In this document: piece after piece, positions 21,471 to 30,283 of the stretch
Layout: each line of letters starts with the position of its first letter
How positions within the stretch are numbered: the stretch's first letter is position 1
DNA from: Streptomyces sp. P9-A2
Lineage (GTDB): Bacteria; Actinomycetota; Actinomycetes; Streptomycetales; Streptomycetaceae
DNA length: 64,000 bases
Direction of reading: 5' to 3'
Assembly: GCF_036634175.1 (NCBI RefSeq)
Contig: NZ_JAZIFX010000001.1
Span: forward strand, 6,014,001-6,078,000
Position numbers and translations under genes: made by a program
Notes under the pieces: generated by a model
Databases searched by the model: none
Told to the model about the DNA's origin: nothing
Seen by the model: the letters and a program-made list of their open reading frames with translations, nothing else

Positions 21471-21665
21471 ATGCGGTTGACGGTCTTCTGGGAACGGATG
21501 GCGGAGCACTTCGGTACGGGCTACGCCGACACCTTCGCGCGCGATCACGTCATGTCGGAACTCGACGGGTGCACCGTGCACGAGGCACTGGAGGCCGGCT
21601 GGGCCGCCAAGGACATCTGGCAGGTGGTCTGCGGGGTGATGGAGGTTCCCCGGGAAAAGCGCTGA
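21471..21665 (+). CDS. DUF3046 family protein, 64 aa
   Basis: A compact 64-residue protein (MRLTVFWERM ... DHVMSELDGCTVHEALEAGW) matching the actinobacterial DUF3046 family, which is consistently encoded near recA (Rv2738c in M. tuberculosis). Function unknown. GATACT at 21459-21464 lies 6 nt upstream of the ATG with no ribosome binding site. The conserved link with recA suggests, but does not show, a role in DNA metabolism. Confidence 0.85.
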   Translation: MRLTVFWERMAEHFGTGYADTFARDHVMSELDGCTVHEALEAGWAAKDIWQVVCGVMEVPREKR

Positions 21666-21724
21666 TCGTCACAGAGATCGCCAGGGGGCAGACGACTGCC
21701 GGTGGTGTGGGCGAGACTTGCCCC

Positions 21725-23017
21725 GTGGCACCCACTGAAGAGACCGGGCAGGCAGCCCAGCACCCCTCCGCACCAGGCATGCCGCCGCCGCCCGGCCCTC
21801 CGGTGGGCGGTGCGGACCCGCCGCCCGGCTCCCGCATGCCGCGCTGGCTGCCACGTGCCATGCTGCTCGCGCTCGCGCTGATCGCCCTGTTCCAGCTGGG
21901 CAGCTGGGCCTTCCACGAACTCACCGGTCTGCTGATCAACATTTTCATCGCGTTCTTCCTGGCGCTCGCCGTCGAGCCCGCGGTGAGCTGGATGGCCGTG
22001 CGCGGGGTGCGCCGGGGGCTGGGCACCTTCCTGGTCTTCGTGGGGGTGCTGATCACTGCGGCGGGCTTCGTCACACTGCTCGGATCCATGCTGGCGGGAC
22101 AGATCATCAAGATCGTCGAGGACTTCCCGGAGTACCTCGACTCCGTCATCAACTGGATCAACACGCACTTCCACACCGAGCTGCGGCGGGTGGACATCCA
22201 GGAGGGCCTGCTTCGCTCCGACTGGCTGCGCAACTACGTGCAGAACAGTGCCACCGGCGTCCTGGACGTCTCCACGCAGGTCCTCGGGGGCCTTTTCCAA
22301 CTGCTGACCGTCGGGCTGTTCTCGTTCTACTTCGCCGCCGACGGCCCGCGGCTGCGTCGCACCATCTGCTCCGTACTGCCGCCCGCGCGCCAGGCCGAGG
22401 TGCTGCGCGCGTGGGAGATCGCCGTGAACAAGACCGGCGGCTACCTGTACTCGCGCGGACTGATGGCGCTGATCTCCGGCGTGGCCCACTACGTGCTGCT
22501 GGAGATCCTCGAGGTGCCCTACGCGCCCGTGCTCGCCGTGTGGGTGGGCCTGGTGTCGCAGTTCATCCCCACCATCGGCACGTATCTCGCGGGCGCCCTG
22601 CCCATGCTGATCGCCTTCACGGTCGACCCCTGGTACGCGCTGTGGGTGCTGATCTTCGTGGTGATCTACCAGCAGTTCGAGAACTACGTACTGCAGCCCA
22701 AACTGACCGCGAGGACCGTCGACATCCACCCGGCGGTCGCCTTCGGCTCGGTCGTCATGGGCACGGCCCTGCTCGGTGCCGTCGGCGCGCTGATCGCCAT
22801 TCCCGTGGTCGCCACCCTCCAGGCGTTCCTGGGCGCGTACGTGAAGCGCTACGACGTCACCGACGACCCCCGCGTGCACGGCCACCGCGGGACAGGCCCC
22901 GGTGAGGGCGGTCCCGGCTCCGGCGAGCGGCGTACCCTCGTCGCCCGTGTCCGGCACCTCTGGGCGCGCCGACCGGGTTCGGCGCGCCCCCGGGGCGGGG
23001 ACACCGAGGACTCCTGA
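21725..23017 (+). CDS. AI-2E family (PerM-like) membrane transporter, 430 aa
   Basis: A Pro/Gly-rich cytosolic N-terminus (about 45 residues) leads into eight or so predicted membrane helices of the PF01594 type. Typical segments are LLINIFIAFFLALAVEPAVSW, SRGLMALISG and the re-entrant FIPTIGTYLAGALP. The C-terminal tail of about 55 residues is basic and disordered. The family exports small molecules or ions, and the substrate cannot be read from sequence. The GTG start has GAGACT 6 nt upstream, the same arrangement as miaA. A very strong hairpin follows the stop. Confidence 0.85.
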   Translation: MAPTEETGQAAQHPSAPGMPPPPGPPVGGADPPPGSRMPRWLPRAMLLALALIALFQLGSWAFHELTGLLINIFIAFFLALAVEPAVSWMAVRGVRRGLGTFLVFVGVLITAAGFVTLLGSMLAGQIIKIVEDFPEYLDSVINWINTHFHTELRRVDIQEGLLRSDWLRNYVQNSATGVLDVSTQVLGGLFQLLTVGLFSFYFAADGPRLRRTICSVLPPARQAEVLRAWEIAVNKTGGYLYSRGLMALISGVAHYVLLEILEVPYAPVLAVWVGLVSQFIPTIGTYLAGALPMLIAFTVDPWYALWVLIFVVIYQQFENYVLQPKLTARTVDIHPAVAFGSVVMGTALLGAVGALIAIPVVATLQAFLGAYVKRYDVTDDPRVHGHRGTGPGEGGPGSGERRTLVARVRHLWARRPGSARPRGGDTEDS

Positions 23018-23036
23018 GCCCGGTGGACCGCTTCAC

Positions 23037-23082
23037 CATCTGGTCGGGGCCGGCGGTGTGAGCCGCCGGCCCCGACCAGATG
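23037..23082 (+). terminator. Perfect 20-bp-stem terminator upstream of recA
   Basis: Bases 23037-23056 pair perfectly with 23063-23082 around a 6-nt loop. It starts 19 bp after the transporter stop and about 40 bp before the recA -35. There is no T-tract, as is usual in Streptomyces. It should insulate recA from upstream transcription. Confidence 0.88.
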
Positions 23083-23122
23083 CCGGAGGGTGAACGACTC
23101 GCGAGAGTGGCGGAGGATGCGC

Positions 23123-23152
23123 TTGACACGAAAATCGAACATCTATTCTTAT
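23123..23152 (+). promoter_or_regulatory. recA promoter with SOS (LexA) box
   Basis: A consensus -35 TTGACA (23123-23128) is followed by an A/T-rich -10 region (TATTCT at 23144 or TCTTAT at 23147). Between them TCGAAC (23135-23140) + 4 nt + ATTCTT (23145-23150) resembles the actinobacterial LexA site TCGAAC-N4-GTTCGA, with the right half degenerate. LexA binding there would block RNA polymerase. The recA leader is then about 160 nt long, with no gene in it. Confidence 0.7.
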
Positions 23153-23313
23153 GGAGGTGCTGGTGAGCCCCGAAGATGGGTGTTATGGCCTGATTCGGGT
23201 GTGGGCGGGGCCTGGTTGTCCACAGGCTGGAGGTGCGTCGGGGCGCGTTGTCAGTGGCAGGCGCTAGCGTCATTGACGTGAAGCGATCGACTCAAGCAAA
23301 TCGGGTGGAACCC

Positions 23314-24441
23314 ATGGCAGGAACCGACCGCGAGAAGGCGCTCGACGCCGCACTCGCACAAATTGAACGGCAATTCGGCAAGGGCGCGGTCATGCGCATG
23401 GGTGACCGGGCGAACGAGCCCATCGAGGTCATTCCGACCGGGTCGACCGCGCTGGACGTGGCCCTCGGTGTCGGCGGCCTGCCCCGCGGCCGTGTGGTGG
23501 AGGTCTACGGGCCGGAGTCCTCCGGCAAGACGACCCTGACCCTGCACGCGGTGGCCAACGCGCAGAAGGCCGGCGGCCAGGTCGCCTTCGTGGACGCGGA
23601 GCACGCCCTGGACCCCGAGTACGCGAGGAAGCTCGGCGTCGACATCGACAACCTGATCCTGTCCCAGCCGGACAACGGCGAGCAGGCGCTGGAGATCGTG
23701 GACATGCTGATCCGCTCCGGCGCCCTCGACCTCATCGTGATCGACTCCGTCGCGGCGCTGGTCCCGCGGGCGGAGATCGAGGGTGAGATGGGCGACAGTC
23801 ACGTGGGTCTGCAGGCCCGGCTGATGAGCCAGGCGCTGCGGAAGATCACCAGTGCGCTCAACCAGTCCAAGACCACCGCGATCTTCATCAACCAGCTGCG
23901 CGAGAAGATCGGCGTGATGTTCGGCTCGCCGGAGACCACGACCGGTGGCCGGGCGCTGAAGTTCTACGCCTCGGTGCGTCTGGACATCCGCCGCATCGAG
24001 ACGCTGAAGGACGGCACCGACGCGGTCGGCAACCGCACCCGGGTCAAGGTCGTCAAGAACAAGGTGGCGCCGCCCTTCAAGCAGGCCGAGTTCGACATCC
24101 TCTACGGCCAGGGCATCAGCCGCGAGGGCGGCCTGATCGACATGGGCGTGGAGCACGGCTTCGTCCGCAAGGCCGGCGCCTGGTACACGTACGAGGGCGA
24201 CCAGCTCGGCCAGGGCAAGGAGAACTCCCGCAACTTCCTCAAGGACAACCCCGACCTCGCCAACGAGATCGAGAAGAAGATCCTGAAGAAGCTCGGCATC
24301 GGCGTGCAGGCCGAGGAGCCGGCCGGTGAGAAGAGCGCGGATGCCGCCGGCACCGCCGCTCCGGCCGGGGCGACTCCGGCTCCGGCCTCGGCCCCGGCGG
24401 CCAAGACCACCAAGTCCAAGGCCGCCGCGGTCAAGAGCTGA
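23314..24441 (+). CDS. recA: Recombinase RecA, 375 aa
   Basis: The strand-exchange ATPase and LexA co-protease of the SOS response. Walker A is GPESSGKTT (residues 66-74), Walker [13 protein letters not shown], with the DNA-binding loop 1 and 2 regions ([20 protein letters not shown]) intact. The C-terminal 35 residues form a Streptomyces-type Ala/Pro/Lys tail. The ATG at 23314 follows GGTGGAA at 23303; in-frame sequence further upstream belongs to the leader. recX begins 3 nt after the stop. Confidence 0.98.
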   Translation: MAGTDREKALDAALAQIERQFGKGAVMRMGDRANEPIEVIPTGSTALDVALGVGGLPRGRVVEVYGPESSGKTTLTLHAVANAQKAGGQVAFVDAEHALDPEYARKLGVDIDNLILSQPDNGEQALEIVDMLIRSGALDLIVIDSVAALVPRAEIEGEMGDSHVGLQARLMSQALRKITSALNQSKTTAIFINQLREKIGVMFGSPETTTGGRALKFYASVRLDIRRIETLKDGTDAVGNRTRVKVVKNKVAPPFKQAEFDILYGQGISREGGLIDMGVEHGFVRKAGAWYTYEGDQLGQGKENSRNFLKDNPDLANEIEKKILKKLGIGVQAEEPAGEKSADAAGTAAPAGATPAPASAPAAKTTKSKAAAVKS

Positions 24442-24444
24442 CCC

Positions 24445-25278
24445 GTGACCCGACGAACCGACTGGGCCGAGTACGAGTTCTCCGCTTCCGGCGCCCCACG
24501 GGGGGCGGGCCCCGGAAGCGGAGACGACCCGGCTGCGAACGGTGACACGGCGTACGGGGACGACGACGGAGGGGACGGCTTCTCCGGCGGCTTCTCCCGG
24601 GAGGACCCGGGCGGTGGCCGGCGCGGCTCCGGGTCCCGCCGTGCAGAGGGCGTACGGGGGAGCGGCTCGCGTGACGGCGGGCCGCGCGGTGGACGCGGAC
24701 GCCGGGCTTTCGGCGAGGCGGCCACAGCGCACGGGGACGACTCCTCCTCACCGAGCGCCGAGCGGGAGGAGTCTTCGGGGGACCCGGTCGAGCGGGCACG
24801 GGCGATCTGTCTGCGCCTGCTCACCGGGACTCCGCGCACCCGGAAACAGCTCGCCGACGCCCTGCGCAAACGGGAGATCCCGGACGAGGCCGCCGAGGAG
24901 GTGCTGTCCCGGTTCGAAGAGGTCGGACTGATCAACGACGGCGCCTTCGCGGACGCCTGGGTCGAGTCCCGGCACCACGGCCGGGGCCTGGCACGACGAG
25001 CCCTCGCCCGGGAGCTGCGGACCAAGGGCGTCGACTCCACGCTGATCGACGCGGCCGTCTCCCAGCTCGACTCCGAACAGGAGGAGAACACCGCGCGCGA
25101 GCTCGTCGCCCGCAAGCTGCGCTCCACCCGCGGACTCGACCGCGACAAGCGGATCCGCCGCCTCGCCGGCATGCTCGCCCGCAGGGGCTACCCCGAGGGC
25201 CTCGCCCTGCGCGTGGTCCGGCAGGCGCTGGAGCAGGAGGGCGAGGACACGGAGTTCCTGGAGGACGGCGGGTACTGA
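24445..25278 (+). CDS. recX: RecX regulatory protein, 277 aa, with long disordered N-terminus
   Basis: The RecX three-helix repeats occupy residues about 115-270 (ICLRLLTGTPRTRKQLADAL, DAWVESRHHGRGLARRALA, KLRSTRGLDRDKRIRRLAGM). They bind in the RecA filament groove and curb its activity. The first 110 residues are Gly/Asp/Ser/Arg-rich and probably disordered, which makes this longer than the 150-170 aa common in the family. The GTG start lies 3 nt after the recA stop, so expression is coupled to recA. Confidence 0.93.
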   Translation: MTRRTDWAEYEFSASGAPRGAGPGSGDDPAANGDTAYGDDDGGDGFSGGFSREDPGGGRRGSGSRRAEGVRGSGSRDGGPRGGRGRRAFGEAATAHGDDSSSPSAEREESSGDPVERARAICLRLLTGTPRTRKQLADALRKREIPDEAAEEVLSRFEEVGLINDGAFADAWVESRHHGRGLARRALARELRTKGVDSTLIDAAVSQLDSEQEENTARELVARKLRSTRGLDRDKRIRRLAGMLARRGYPEGLALRVVRQALEQEGEDTEFLEDGGY

Positions 25279-25288
25279 GAGCCGGTTA

Positions 25289-25311
25289 CGGCGGGTACGG
25301 AGACCCCGCCG
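25289..25311. terminator. Short bidirectional hairpin between recX and the rhodanese gene
   Basis: CGGCGGG (25289-25295) pairs with CCCGCCG (25305-25311) in the 40-bp gap between two converging genes. Confidence 0.4.
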
Positions 25312-25318
25312 GTCCGCT

Positions 25319-25729
25319 CTACGTCCGGACCGGCAGCCCCGCCGCTCGCCAGGCCTGGAAGCCGCCGATCAGGTCGGTGGCCCGGTGGAGTCCCAGCCGG
25401 TGCAGGGATTCCGCGGCCAGGCTGGAGGCGTAGCCCTCGTTGCAGATCACGACGACGCGCAGGTCGTGGCCGGTCGCCTCGGGGAGGCGATGACTGCCCC
25501 GAGGGTCGAGACGCCACTCCAGTTCGTTGCGCTCGACGAGGAGGGAGCCGGGGATCGTCCCGTCCCGGTCACGCAGGGCCGCGTAGCGGATGTCGACCAG
25601 CAGGGCTTCTCCGTCGCGGGCGGCCTCGTGGGCGGGGACCGCCTCGATGCGTTCGTAGCCTGCGCGGACCCGCTCCAACATCTCGTCGATCCCGGGGGCC
25701 TCGGCGCCCCTCTCCGGTGCCCCGCTCAC
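25319..25729 (-). CDS. Rhodanese-like sulfurtransferase, 136 aa
   Basis: A single rhodanese domain with the active-site loop Cys in VICNEGYASS (about residue 95) and the substrate-pocket DIRYAAL segment. It is expected to carry persulfide sulfur in the cytosol. The GTG start overlaps the cysteine dioxygenase stop by 4 bp (25726-25729), so the two genes are translated together. The pairing suggests handling of sulfur released during cysteine breakdown; the physiological acceptor is unknown. Confidence 0.9.
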   Translation of the reverse strand: MSGAPERGAEAPGIDEMLERVRAGYERIEAVPAHEAARDGEALLVDIRYAALRDRDGTIPGSLLVERNELEWRLDPRGSHRLPEATGHDLRVVVICNEGYASSLAAESLHRLGLHRATDLIGGFQAWRAAGLPVRT

Positions 25730-26331
25730 TGCCAGTCCGCCGGCCGCTCGACCTGCTCCAGGCGCAGTGTCGGGCCGGTGCGGCTGAACCGGCGCATCAG
25801 AGGGAGCGGGGGGTGGTAGGCGTGCGCGGAGACCGCGTGCTGCTCCGGGGACTCGTTGAGCACCTCGTGCACATGGTGCCGTCCGAAGGCGCGGCCCTGG
25901 CCGGCCGTCAGCCGGCGCCCCCGGTCCACGCCGTCGTTCAGCTCCAGCGTCTTCCAGCCGTCGGTGGGCAACCGCACGGAGAGCGAGTTCTCCTTCAGCT
26001 CACCCGACGCGGTCATGAAGGCCCCGAGGGATTCCCCGTGGTCGTGCCAGCCGGTGCCCGTGCCGGGCGGCCAGCCGATCAGCCAGGCCTCGCTGCCCCC
26101 GGGACCGTCGAGCCGCACCCAGGTGCGGCCCTCCGGATCGAGCGGCAGTGAGGCGACCAGGTCGACGTCGGCGGCGACGCGTCGTACGAAGTCGAGGAGG
26201 TCCGCCTGCGAAGGGCCGGCGGTAGGAGCGGAGGCCGTACCCGGGGCGGCGCCCGGGCCGGGAGCCGCCCCGGACAAGGGGACCGCGGAAGACGTGGGGA
26301 GGGCAGAGGGGAGGGCAGGGGAAGCAGACAC
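25726..26331 (-). CDS. cdo: Cysteine dioxygenase type I, 201 aa
   Basis: A cupin-fold iron enzyme that oxidises L-cysteine to cysteine sulfinate. Iron ligands are visible as the HxH in GWHDHGESLGAFM and a third His in RHHVHEVLNES. The bacterial type lacks the Cys-Tyr cross-link of mammalian CDO. The first 40 residues are Ala/Pro-rich. The GTG at 26331 is chosen over 26367 because AGGACGG sits about 7 nt upstream. A cysteine-containing leader peptide lies 90 nt upstream (26422-26508), implying attenuation by cysteine supply. The rhodanese is translationally coupled downstream. Confidence 0.9.
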   Translation of the reverse strand: MSASPALPSALPTSSAVPLSGAAPGPGAAPGTASAPTAGPSQADLLDFVRRVAADVDLVASLPLDPEGRTWVRLDGPGGSEAWLIGWPPGTGTGWHDHGESLGAFMTASGELKENSLSVRLPTDGWKTLELNDGVDRGRRLTAGQGRAFGRHHVHEVLNESPEQHAVSAHAYHPPLPLMRRFSRTGPTLRLEQVERPADWQ

Positions 26332-26421
26332 GTGGCACCGTCCTGAGGAAAGGTTCGCGGAGCGCACACGGCGGCAGCGGCATGAAAGCGGCGCGCGGTG
26401 CGCGAGCAGGAAAACGCGAGT

Positions 26422-26508
26422 TCAGAAGGACGGGCGACACACGCAGCCCGCATAGCGGAGGAGGTCCATATGGACCCTCCGCCACAGGCGTACACAGGTG
26501 TCGGTCAC
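26422..26508 (-). CDS. Cys-containing leader peptide upstream of cysteine dioxygenase, 28 aa (15 aa from the internal ATG)
   Basis: The minus strand encodes RRVHMDLLRYAGCVCRPSF followed by a stop at 26422. The RRxHxDLxR core is what I recall from short actinomycete leader peptides ahead of sulfur genes. Two Cys codons (TGC, TGT) lie six and eight codons from the end. Translation could begin at ATG 26469, with GGAGGG 5 nt upstream, giving 15 aa. It could also begin at GTG 26508, with TACTCC 5 nt upstream (leaderless), giving 28 aa. Ribosome stalling at the Cys codons when cysteine is scarce would be the expected control of cdo. Function is inferred. Confidence 0.65.
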   Translation of the reverse strand: MTDTCVRLWRRVHMDLLRYAGCVCRPSF

Positions 26509-26659
26509 GGACCGGAGTAGACCACGACGCCGTACGCGGATCAACTCGCCGTCAGCATGCGGACAGCCGCGGAGAGTCGTGGACGGCCGTGGACACGGCG
26601 ATGGCGATGAGTCGACAAGATGATGATGCCGCGACGAGGCGAGACGTCGGGCGCCGGCC

Positions 26660-28342
26660 TCAGCGCGACCCGGCGCCGGTACCGGCGTTGGCCCCGGCCC
26701 CCACCCCCGCTCCCGCTTCCGCCCCGGCATCCGTCCCGGCGGCCCCCGCCCCGGAGGACTCCGCCGAAGCCGGTCCGCCGAGCGCCGTTTCGGCCGCCGT
26801 GTACAGGGATGCCGGACGGACCCCGCTCAGTGCCGTGACCAGGTGCCCGTCGGGGCGTACCAGCAGCACGGTGTGGGCCGCCGCACCCGGATAGCTCTCC
26901 GCGACCAGAAGCTCGGCCGGCTGCGGCAGTGCCGCCACCGCCGACGCGAGCCGGGGCATGATCCCGGCGGACATCCAGTGCCTGCGTTCCCACACCCCCG
27001 TGCCCGGCGCGATCAACACCACCAGCAGTGCCCCCCGGCCGAGCCGGCCCCGCAGCCGGACGAAGGTGCCGTCCTCCGCCGTGACCCGTACGTCGGTGAC
27101 CGGTGCCCCGACCGCCGTGTCCACGGGGACTTCGCCCTCGAGGGGCGGGGGTGTGAGGGGGGAGTCGGTGTGCATGCCCGGCGCGCCCAGCGTCCCCTGT
27201 CCCAGGTGCCCCTCCATCAGGAACGCGTCATGACCGCGGGCAGCGCCGGGAACGTAGGAACGCAGGCCTTTGCCGCCCCGTACCAGCGGCAACGCCTGGT
27301 CGGCGGCGCGCAGCCGGGCGGAGATGATCGCCCTGCGCTCCGTCTGGTAACTGTCGAGCAGTGCTTCGTGCGGACCGTGGTGCCAGGCCAGGGCCAGCTT
27401 CCAGGCCAGGTTGTCGGCGTCGCGGAGCCCCTCGTCCAGTCCGTGCGTGCCCAGGGCGCCGAGCAGATGCGCGGCGTCCCCGGCGAGGAAGACACGACCG
27501 GCCCGCCAGCGCCGGGCGAGCCGGTGGTGGACGGTGTGGACTCCGGTGTCGAGCAGTTCGTACGGCGGTGTCGGGCCCTCGGCCCAGCCGGCCAGGGTCT
27601 CCCGGACCCTGTCGAGGAGCAGTTCGGGGGTGACCAGTTCCTTGCCCGGCGGCATCAGCCAGTCCAGCCGCCACACGCCGTCCGGCAGCGGGCGCGCGCT
27701 GATCTCCCCGGCGAAGGGGCCCAAGGTGTGCCACGGTGGCATCCGGTGCAGCAACGCTTCCGAGGGCCAGGGCAGCTCCGTACGCAACGCGGCCACGGCG
27801 TGACGTTCCACCGCCGTGCGGCCGGGGAAGCGGATGTCCTGGAGCTTGCGCACGGTGGAGCGGGGGCCGTCGCAGCCGACCAGGTAGCTGCCGCGCCACC
27901 AGGTGCCGCCGGTGCCGCCCGTGCTACGGGTGTGCGCGGTGACGCCGGAGGGTTCCTGTTCGAGGGAGTTCAGACGGCTGTCCACGACGACCTCGACGAG
28001 CGGTTCGCCGGCGAGGGCCGCGCGCAGGGCGTCGGTCAGAACGTGCTGGGCGATGTGCACGGGGCCGGGTTCGGTGTCGTCGAAGGCGATCTCGTGTGTC
28101 ACCTGCTTGCGCCGCATAGACCGCCATCCGGCCCAGGGTGAACCGACGGCGGCGAGCGGCAGCCCGGTCAGCCGTTTCACGAGTTCCGTGGTGTCCCCGC
28201 GGAGTACGACGGAGCGCGCGGGACGCGGTTCGTCCTTGCCCGGCCCCTCGTCGAGGACCACGCACGGCACCTCCTGACGCGCCAGCGCCAGGGCGAGCGT
28301 GAGCCCGACGGGCCCCGCTCCGACGATGATCACCGGGTCCAC
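26660..28342 (-). CDS. FAD-dependent aromatic-ring monooxygenase, 560 aa
   Basis: A class A flavoprotein hydroxylase. It has the dinucleotide-binding GxGxxG at the N-terminus (VIIVGAGPVGLTLALALA, residues 4-21), the DG motif (YLVGCDGPRSTVRK), and the FAD-ribityl GD motif (RVFLAGDAAHLLGALGTHGL). The C-terminal thioredoxin-like region (about 400-510) is that of phenol/polyketide hydroxylases. The last 30 residues are an Ala/Gly/Thr low-complexity tail. The substrate is unknown, and no biosynthetic cluster surrounds it. The GTG at 28342 is chosen because the FAD motif starts three residues later and AGGGGGC precedes it. Confidence 0.86.
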   Translation of the reverse strand: MDPVIIVGAGPVGLTLALALARQEVPCVVLDEGPGKDEPRPARSVVLRGDTTELVKRLTGLPLAAVGSPWAGWRSMRRKQVTHEIAFDDTEPGPVHIAQHVLTDALRAALAGEPLVEVVVDSRLNSLEQEPSGVTAHTRSTGGTGGTWWRGSYLVGCDGPRSTVRKLQDIRFPGRTAVERHAVAALRTELPWPSEALLHRMPPWHTLGPFAGEISARPLPDGVWRLDWLMPPGKELVTPELLLDRVRETLAGWAEGPTPPYELLDTGVHTVHHRLARRWRAGRVFLAGDAAHLLGALGTHGLDEGLRDADNLAWKLALAWHHGPHEALLDSYQTERRAIISARLRAADQALPLVRGGKGLRSYVPGAARGHDAFLMEGHLGQGTLGAPGMHTDSPLTPPPLEGEVPVDTAVGAPVTDVRVTAEDGTFVRLRGRLGRGALLVVLIAPGTGVWERRHWMSAGIMPRLASAVAALPQPAELLVAESYPGAAAHTVLLVRPDGHLVTALSGVRPASLYTAAETALGGPASAESSGAGAAGTDAGAEAGAGVGAGANAGTGAGSR

Positions 28343-28480
28343 GGCGCGACGCCCCCTGCTCGAAGTGACGTCCGAAGGGACGGGGAGGAACAGGAAGATG
28401 GAGCAGGGTGCACGATCACAGAACGTATGCAACCTATTGCCGGTGCTTGCGTCAAGTGACCGAAGGTCCATGGCGATCAT
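28343..28480 (-). promoter_or_regulatory. Probable promoter region of the monooxygenase gene
   Basis: This A/T-richer stretch contains, on the minus strand, TTGACG followed about 17 bp later by TTGCAT. Between them lies a small dyad, GCAA-TAGG-TTGC. No operator family can be named. With the terminator at 28571 it fills the 28343-28656 gap, which holds no gene. Confidence 0.3.
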
Positions 28481-28570
28481 GATGTGGGGCAGGGGCCGTC
28501 ACACCACTCGACTGCTCATCACATGAGTCCGGTTCGCACCTTTCGTTCGCCCCGGTGATGCGGGCCGGCC

Positions 28571-28621
28571 CCCGGCATGACTGTGGCCCGCCGGGCAACG
28601 GCGGGCCACAGTCATGCCGGG
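28571..28621 (-). terminator. Perfect 22-bp-stem terminator of the glu operon
   Basis: Bases 28571-28592 and 28600-28621 are exact reverse complements with a 7-nt loop, 36 bp downstream of the gluD stop. One of the longest perfect stems in the window. Confidence 0.9.
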
Positions 28622-28656
28622 TCGTGTCGTACGACAGGCGCACAGCGGGGCGTGCG

Positions 28657-29562
28657 TCAGGTGTTGTCCGCGCCGGTCCCGTGGGTGCCCCCGACCTCGG
28701 CCGCGTTGAGGTCGTGGACGTCGTCGGGGCCGAGCACCGCGCCCGTGCTGCGCTTGCTGCGGCGCAGCCGTGCCTCGAGCCAGGAGGCGAAGGAGGTGAT
28801 GAGGAAGTTCAGGACGATGAAGATGATCGCCACGACGATGAAGCTCGGGATGACGTTGGCGTAGTTGGCCGCGAGCGTGCCACGGGCGTTCAGCAGCTCG
28901 GTGAAGCCGAGCATCACGCCGCCCAGCGCGGTGTCCTTCACGATGACGACCAGCTGGGTCACGATCGCCGGGAGCATCACGGTGACGGCCTGCGGCAACA
29001 GGATGGTGGACATCGTCTGGCCCTTGCGCAGGCCGATCGCCTGGGCCGCCTCCGTCTGCCCCTTGGGCAGGGCCAGGATGCCGGCCCGGACGACCTCGGC
29101 GAGGACCGAGGCGTTGTAGAGCACCAGACCGGTGACGACCGCGTACATGGGCCGGTCCGCGGTGCTGACGTCCGTGGAGCGGGCGAAGAACTCGTTGGCG
29201 AACAGCATCAGCAGCAGCACCGGGATGGCCCGGAAGAACTCCACCACCGTGCCGGCCGAAGCCCGCACCCACCGGTGGTCGGACATCCGGGCGATGCCGA
29301 GGACCGCCCCCAGGGGGAGCGCGATGACCATGGCCAGCGCCGCGGCCTTGAGGGTGTCGGCGAGGCCGGGCAGCAGGTACGTCGTCCAGGCCGCGGACTC
29401 GGTGAACGGCTTCCACAGGGACCACTCCAGCTGGCCCTTGTCGTCCATCGTCTTGTAGACCCACCACAGGAAAAGGGCCATAAGGGCGACGAACACGACC
29501 GAGAGAATGACATTGCGCCGCTTGGCCCGGGGGCCGGGGGCGTCGTACAGAACGGAGGTCAC
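28657..29562 (-). CDS. gluD: Glutamate ABC transporter permease GluD, 301 aa
   Basis: A polar amino acid ABC permease with one N-terminal helix (about 17-36), then a five-helix HisM-type core. The EAA loop is EAAQAIGLRKGQTMSTILLPQA, at about residues 171-192. The charged C-terminus is cytosolic. The GTG start overlaps the gluC stop by 4 bp. It is the last gene of gluABCD and is followed by a strong terminator. The glutamate substrate is inferred from synteny with S. coelicolor and C. glutamicum, where gluABCD also lies beside recX. Confidence 0.92.
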   Translation of the reverse strand: MTSVLYDAPGPRAKRRNVILSVVFVALMALFLWWVYKTMDDKGQLEWSLWKPFTESAAWTTYLLPGLADTLKAAALAMVIALPLGAVLGIARMSDHRWVRASAGTVVEFFRAIPVLLLMLFANEFFARSTDVSTADRPMYAVVTGLVLYNASVLAEVVRAGILALPKGQTEAAQAIGLRKGQTMSTILLPQAVTVMLPAIVTQLVVIVKDTALGGVMLGFTELLNARGTLAANYANVIPSFIVVAIIFIVLNFLITSFASWLEARLRRSKRSTGAVLGPDDVHDLNAAEVGGTHGTGADNT

Positions 29563-30236
29563 CGCTTCACCGCCAGTCGCTTGCTCAGCCAGCCCAGGAA
29601 CAGGCCGGTGGGCAGGGTCAGTACCACGAATCCGAAGGCGAAGACCGCGCCGATGAGCAGCGTCTGTGCCTCGTTCTCGATCATTTCCTTCATCAGCAGA
29701 GCGGCCTCCGCCACACCGATCGCGGCCGCCACCGTCGTGTTCTTGGTCAGTGCGATCAGCACGTTCGCGAGCGGTCCGATGACCGCGCGGAACGCCTGCG
29801 GCAGCACGATCAGTCCGAGTACCTGCGAGAAGTTCAGACCGATGGCGCGGGCCGCCTCAGCCTGCCCGACGGGCACGGTGTTGATGCCGGAGCGCAGCGC
29901 CTCGCAGACGAAGGCCGCGGTGTAGGCGGACAGACCGAGCACCGCGAGGCGGAAGCCCTGGAGTGCGAAGTCGTCGGGCGCGCCCATGGTCATGCCGAAG
30001 ATGTCGGCGAGGCCGAGTGAGGTGAAGACGATGATGACCGTCAGGGGGATGTTCCGGACGATGTTCACATAAGTCGTGCCGAACCCTCGCAGCAGGGGGA
30101 CGGGGCTGACTCGCATCGCCGCCAGCAGGGTGCCCCAGACCAGGGAGGCGATGCCTGAGAACACGGTGAGTTTCACCGTCATCCAGAAGGCACCCAACAA
30201 GGTTGGATCGTTGTAGTCAGAAATGAAGTCGAACAC
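29559..30236 (-). CDS. gluC: Glutamate ABC transporter permease GluC, 225 aa
   Basis: A HisM-type permease with five predicted helices and an EAA loop (GQAEAARAIGLNFSQVLGLI) that contacts the ATPase GluA. The GTG start is at 30236, 114 bp after gluB; it overlaps gluD at the end. GluC and GluD probably form a heterodimeric pore. Confidence 0.92.
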   Translation of the reverse strand: MFDFISDYNDPTLLGAFWMTVKLTVFSGIASLVWGTLLAAMRVSPVPLLRGFGTTYVNIVRNIPLTVIIVFTSLGLADIFGMTMGAPDDFALQGFRLAVLGLSAYTAAFVCEALRSGINTVPVGQAEAARAIGLNFSQVLGLIVLPQAFRAVIGPLANVLIALTKNTTVAAAIGVAEAALLMKEMIENEAQTLLIGAVFAFGFVVLTLPTGLFLGWLSKRLAVKR

Positions 30237-30283
30237 GATCTCCCGCGCTTCCGGGTATGTGGCGTACGTGGCGGACGCGGCGC

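Noticed and set aside
23090..23281. 63-codon frame inside the recA leader
   Set aside because: It begins before the recA promoter and reads through the -10; it is better explained as non-coding leader.
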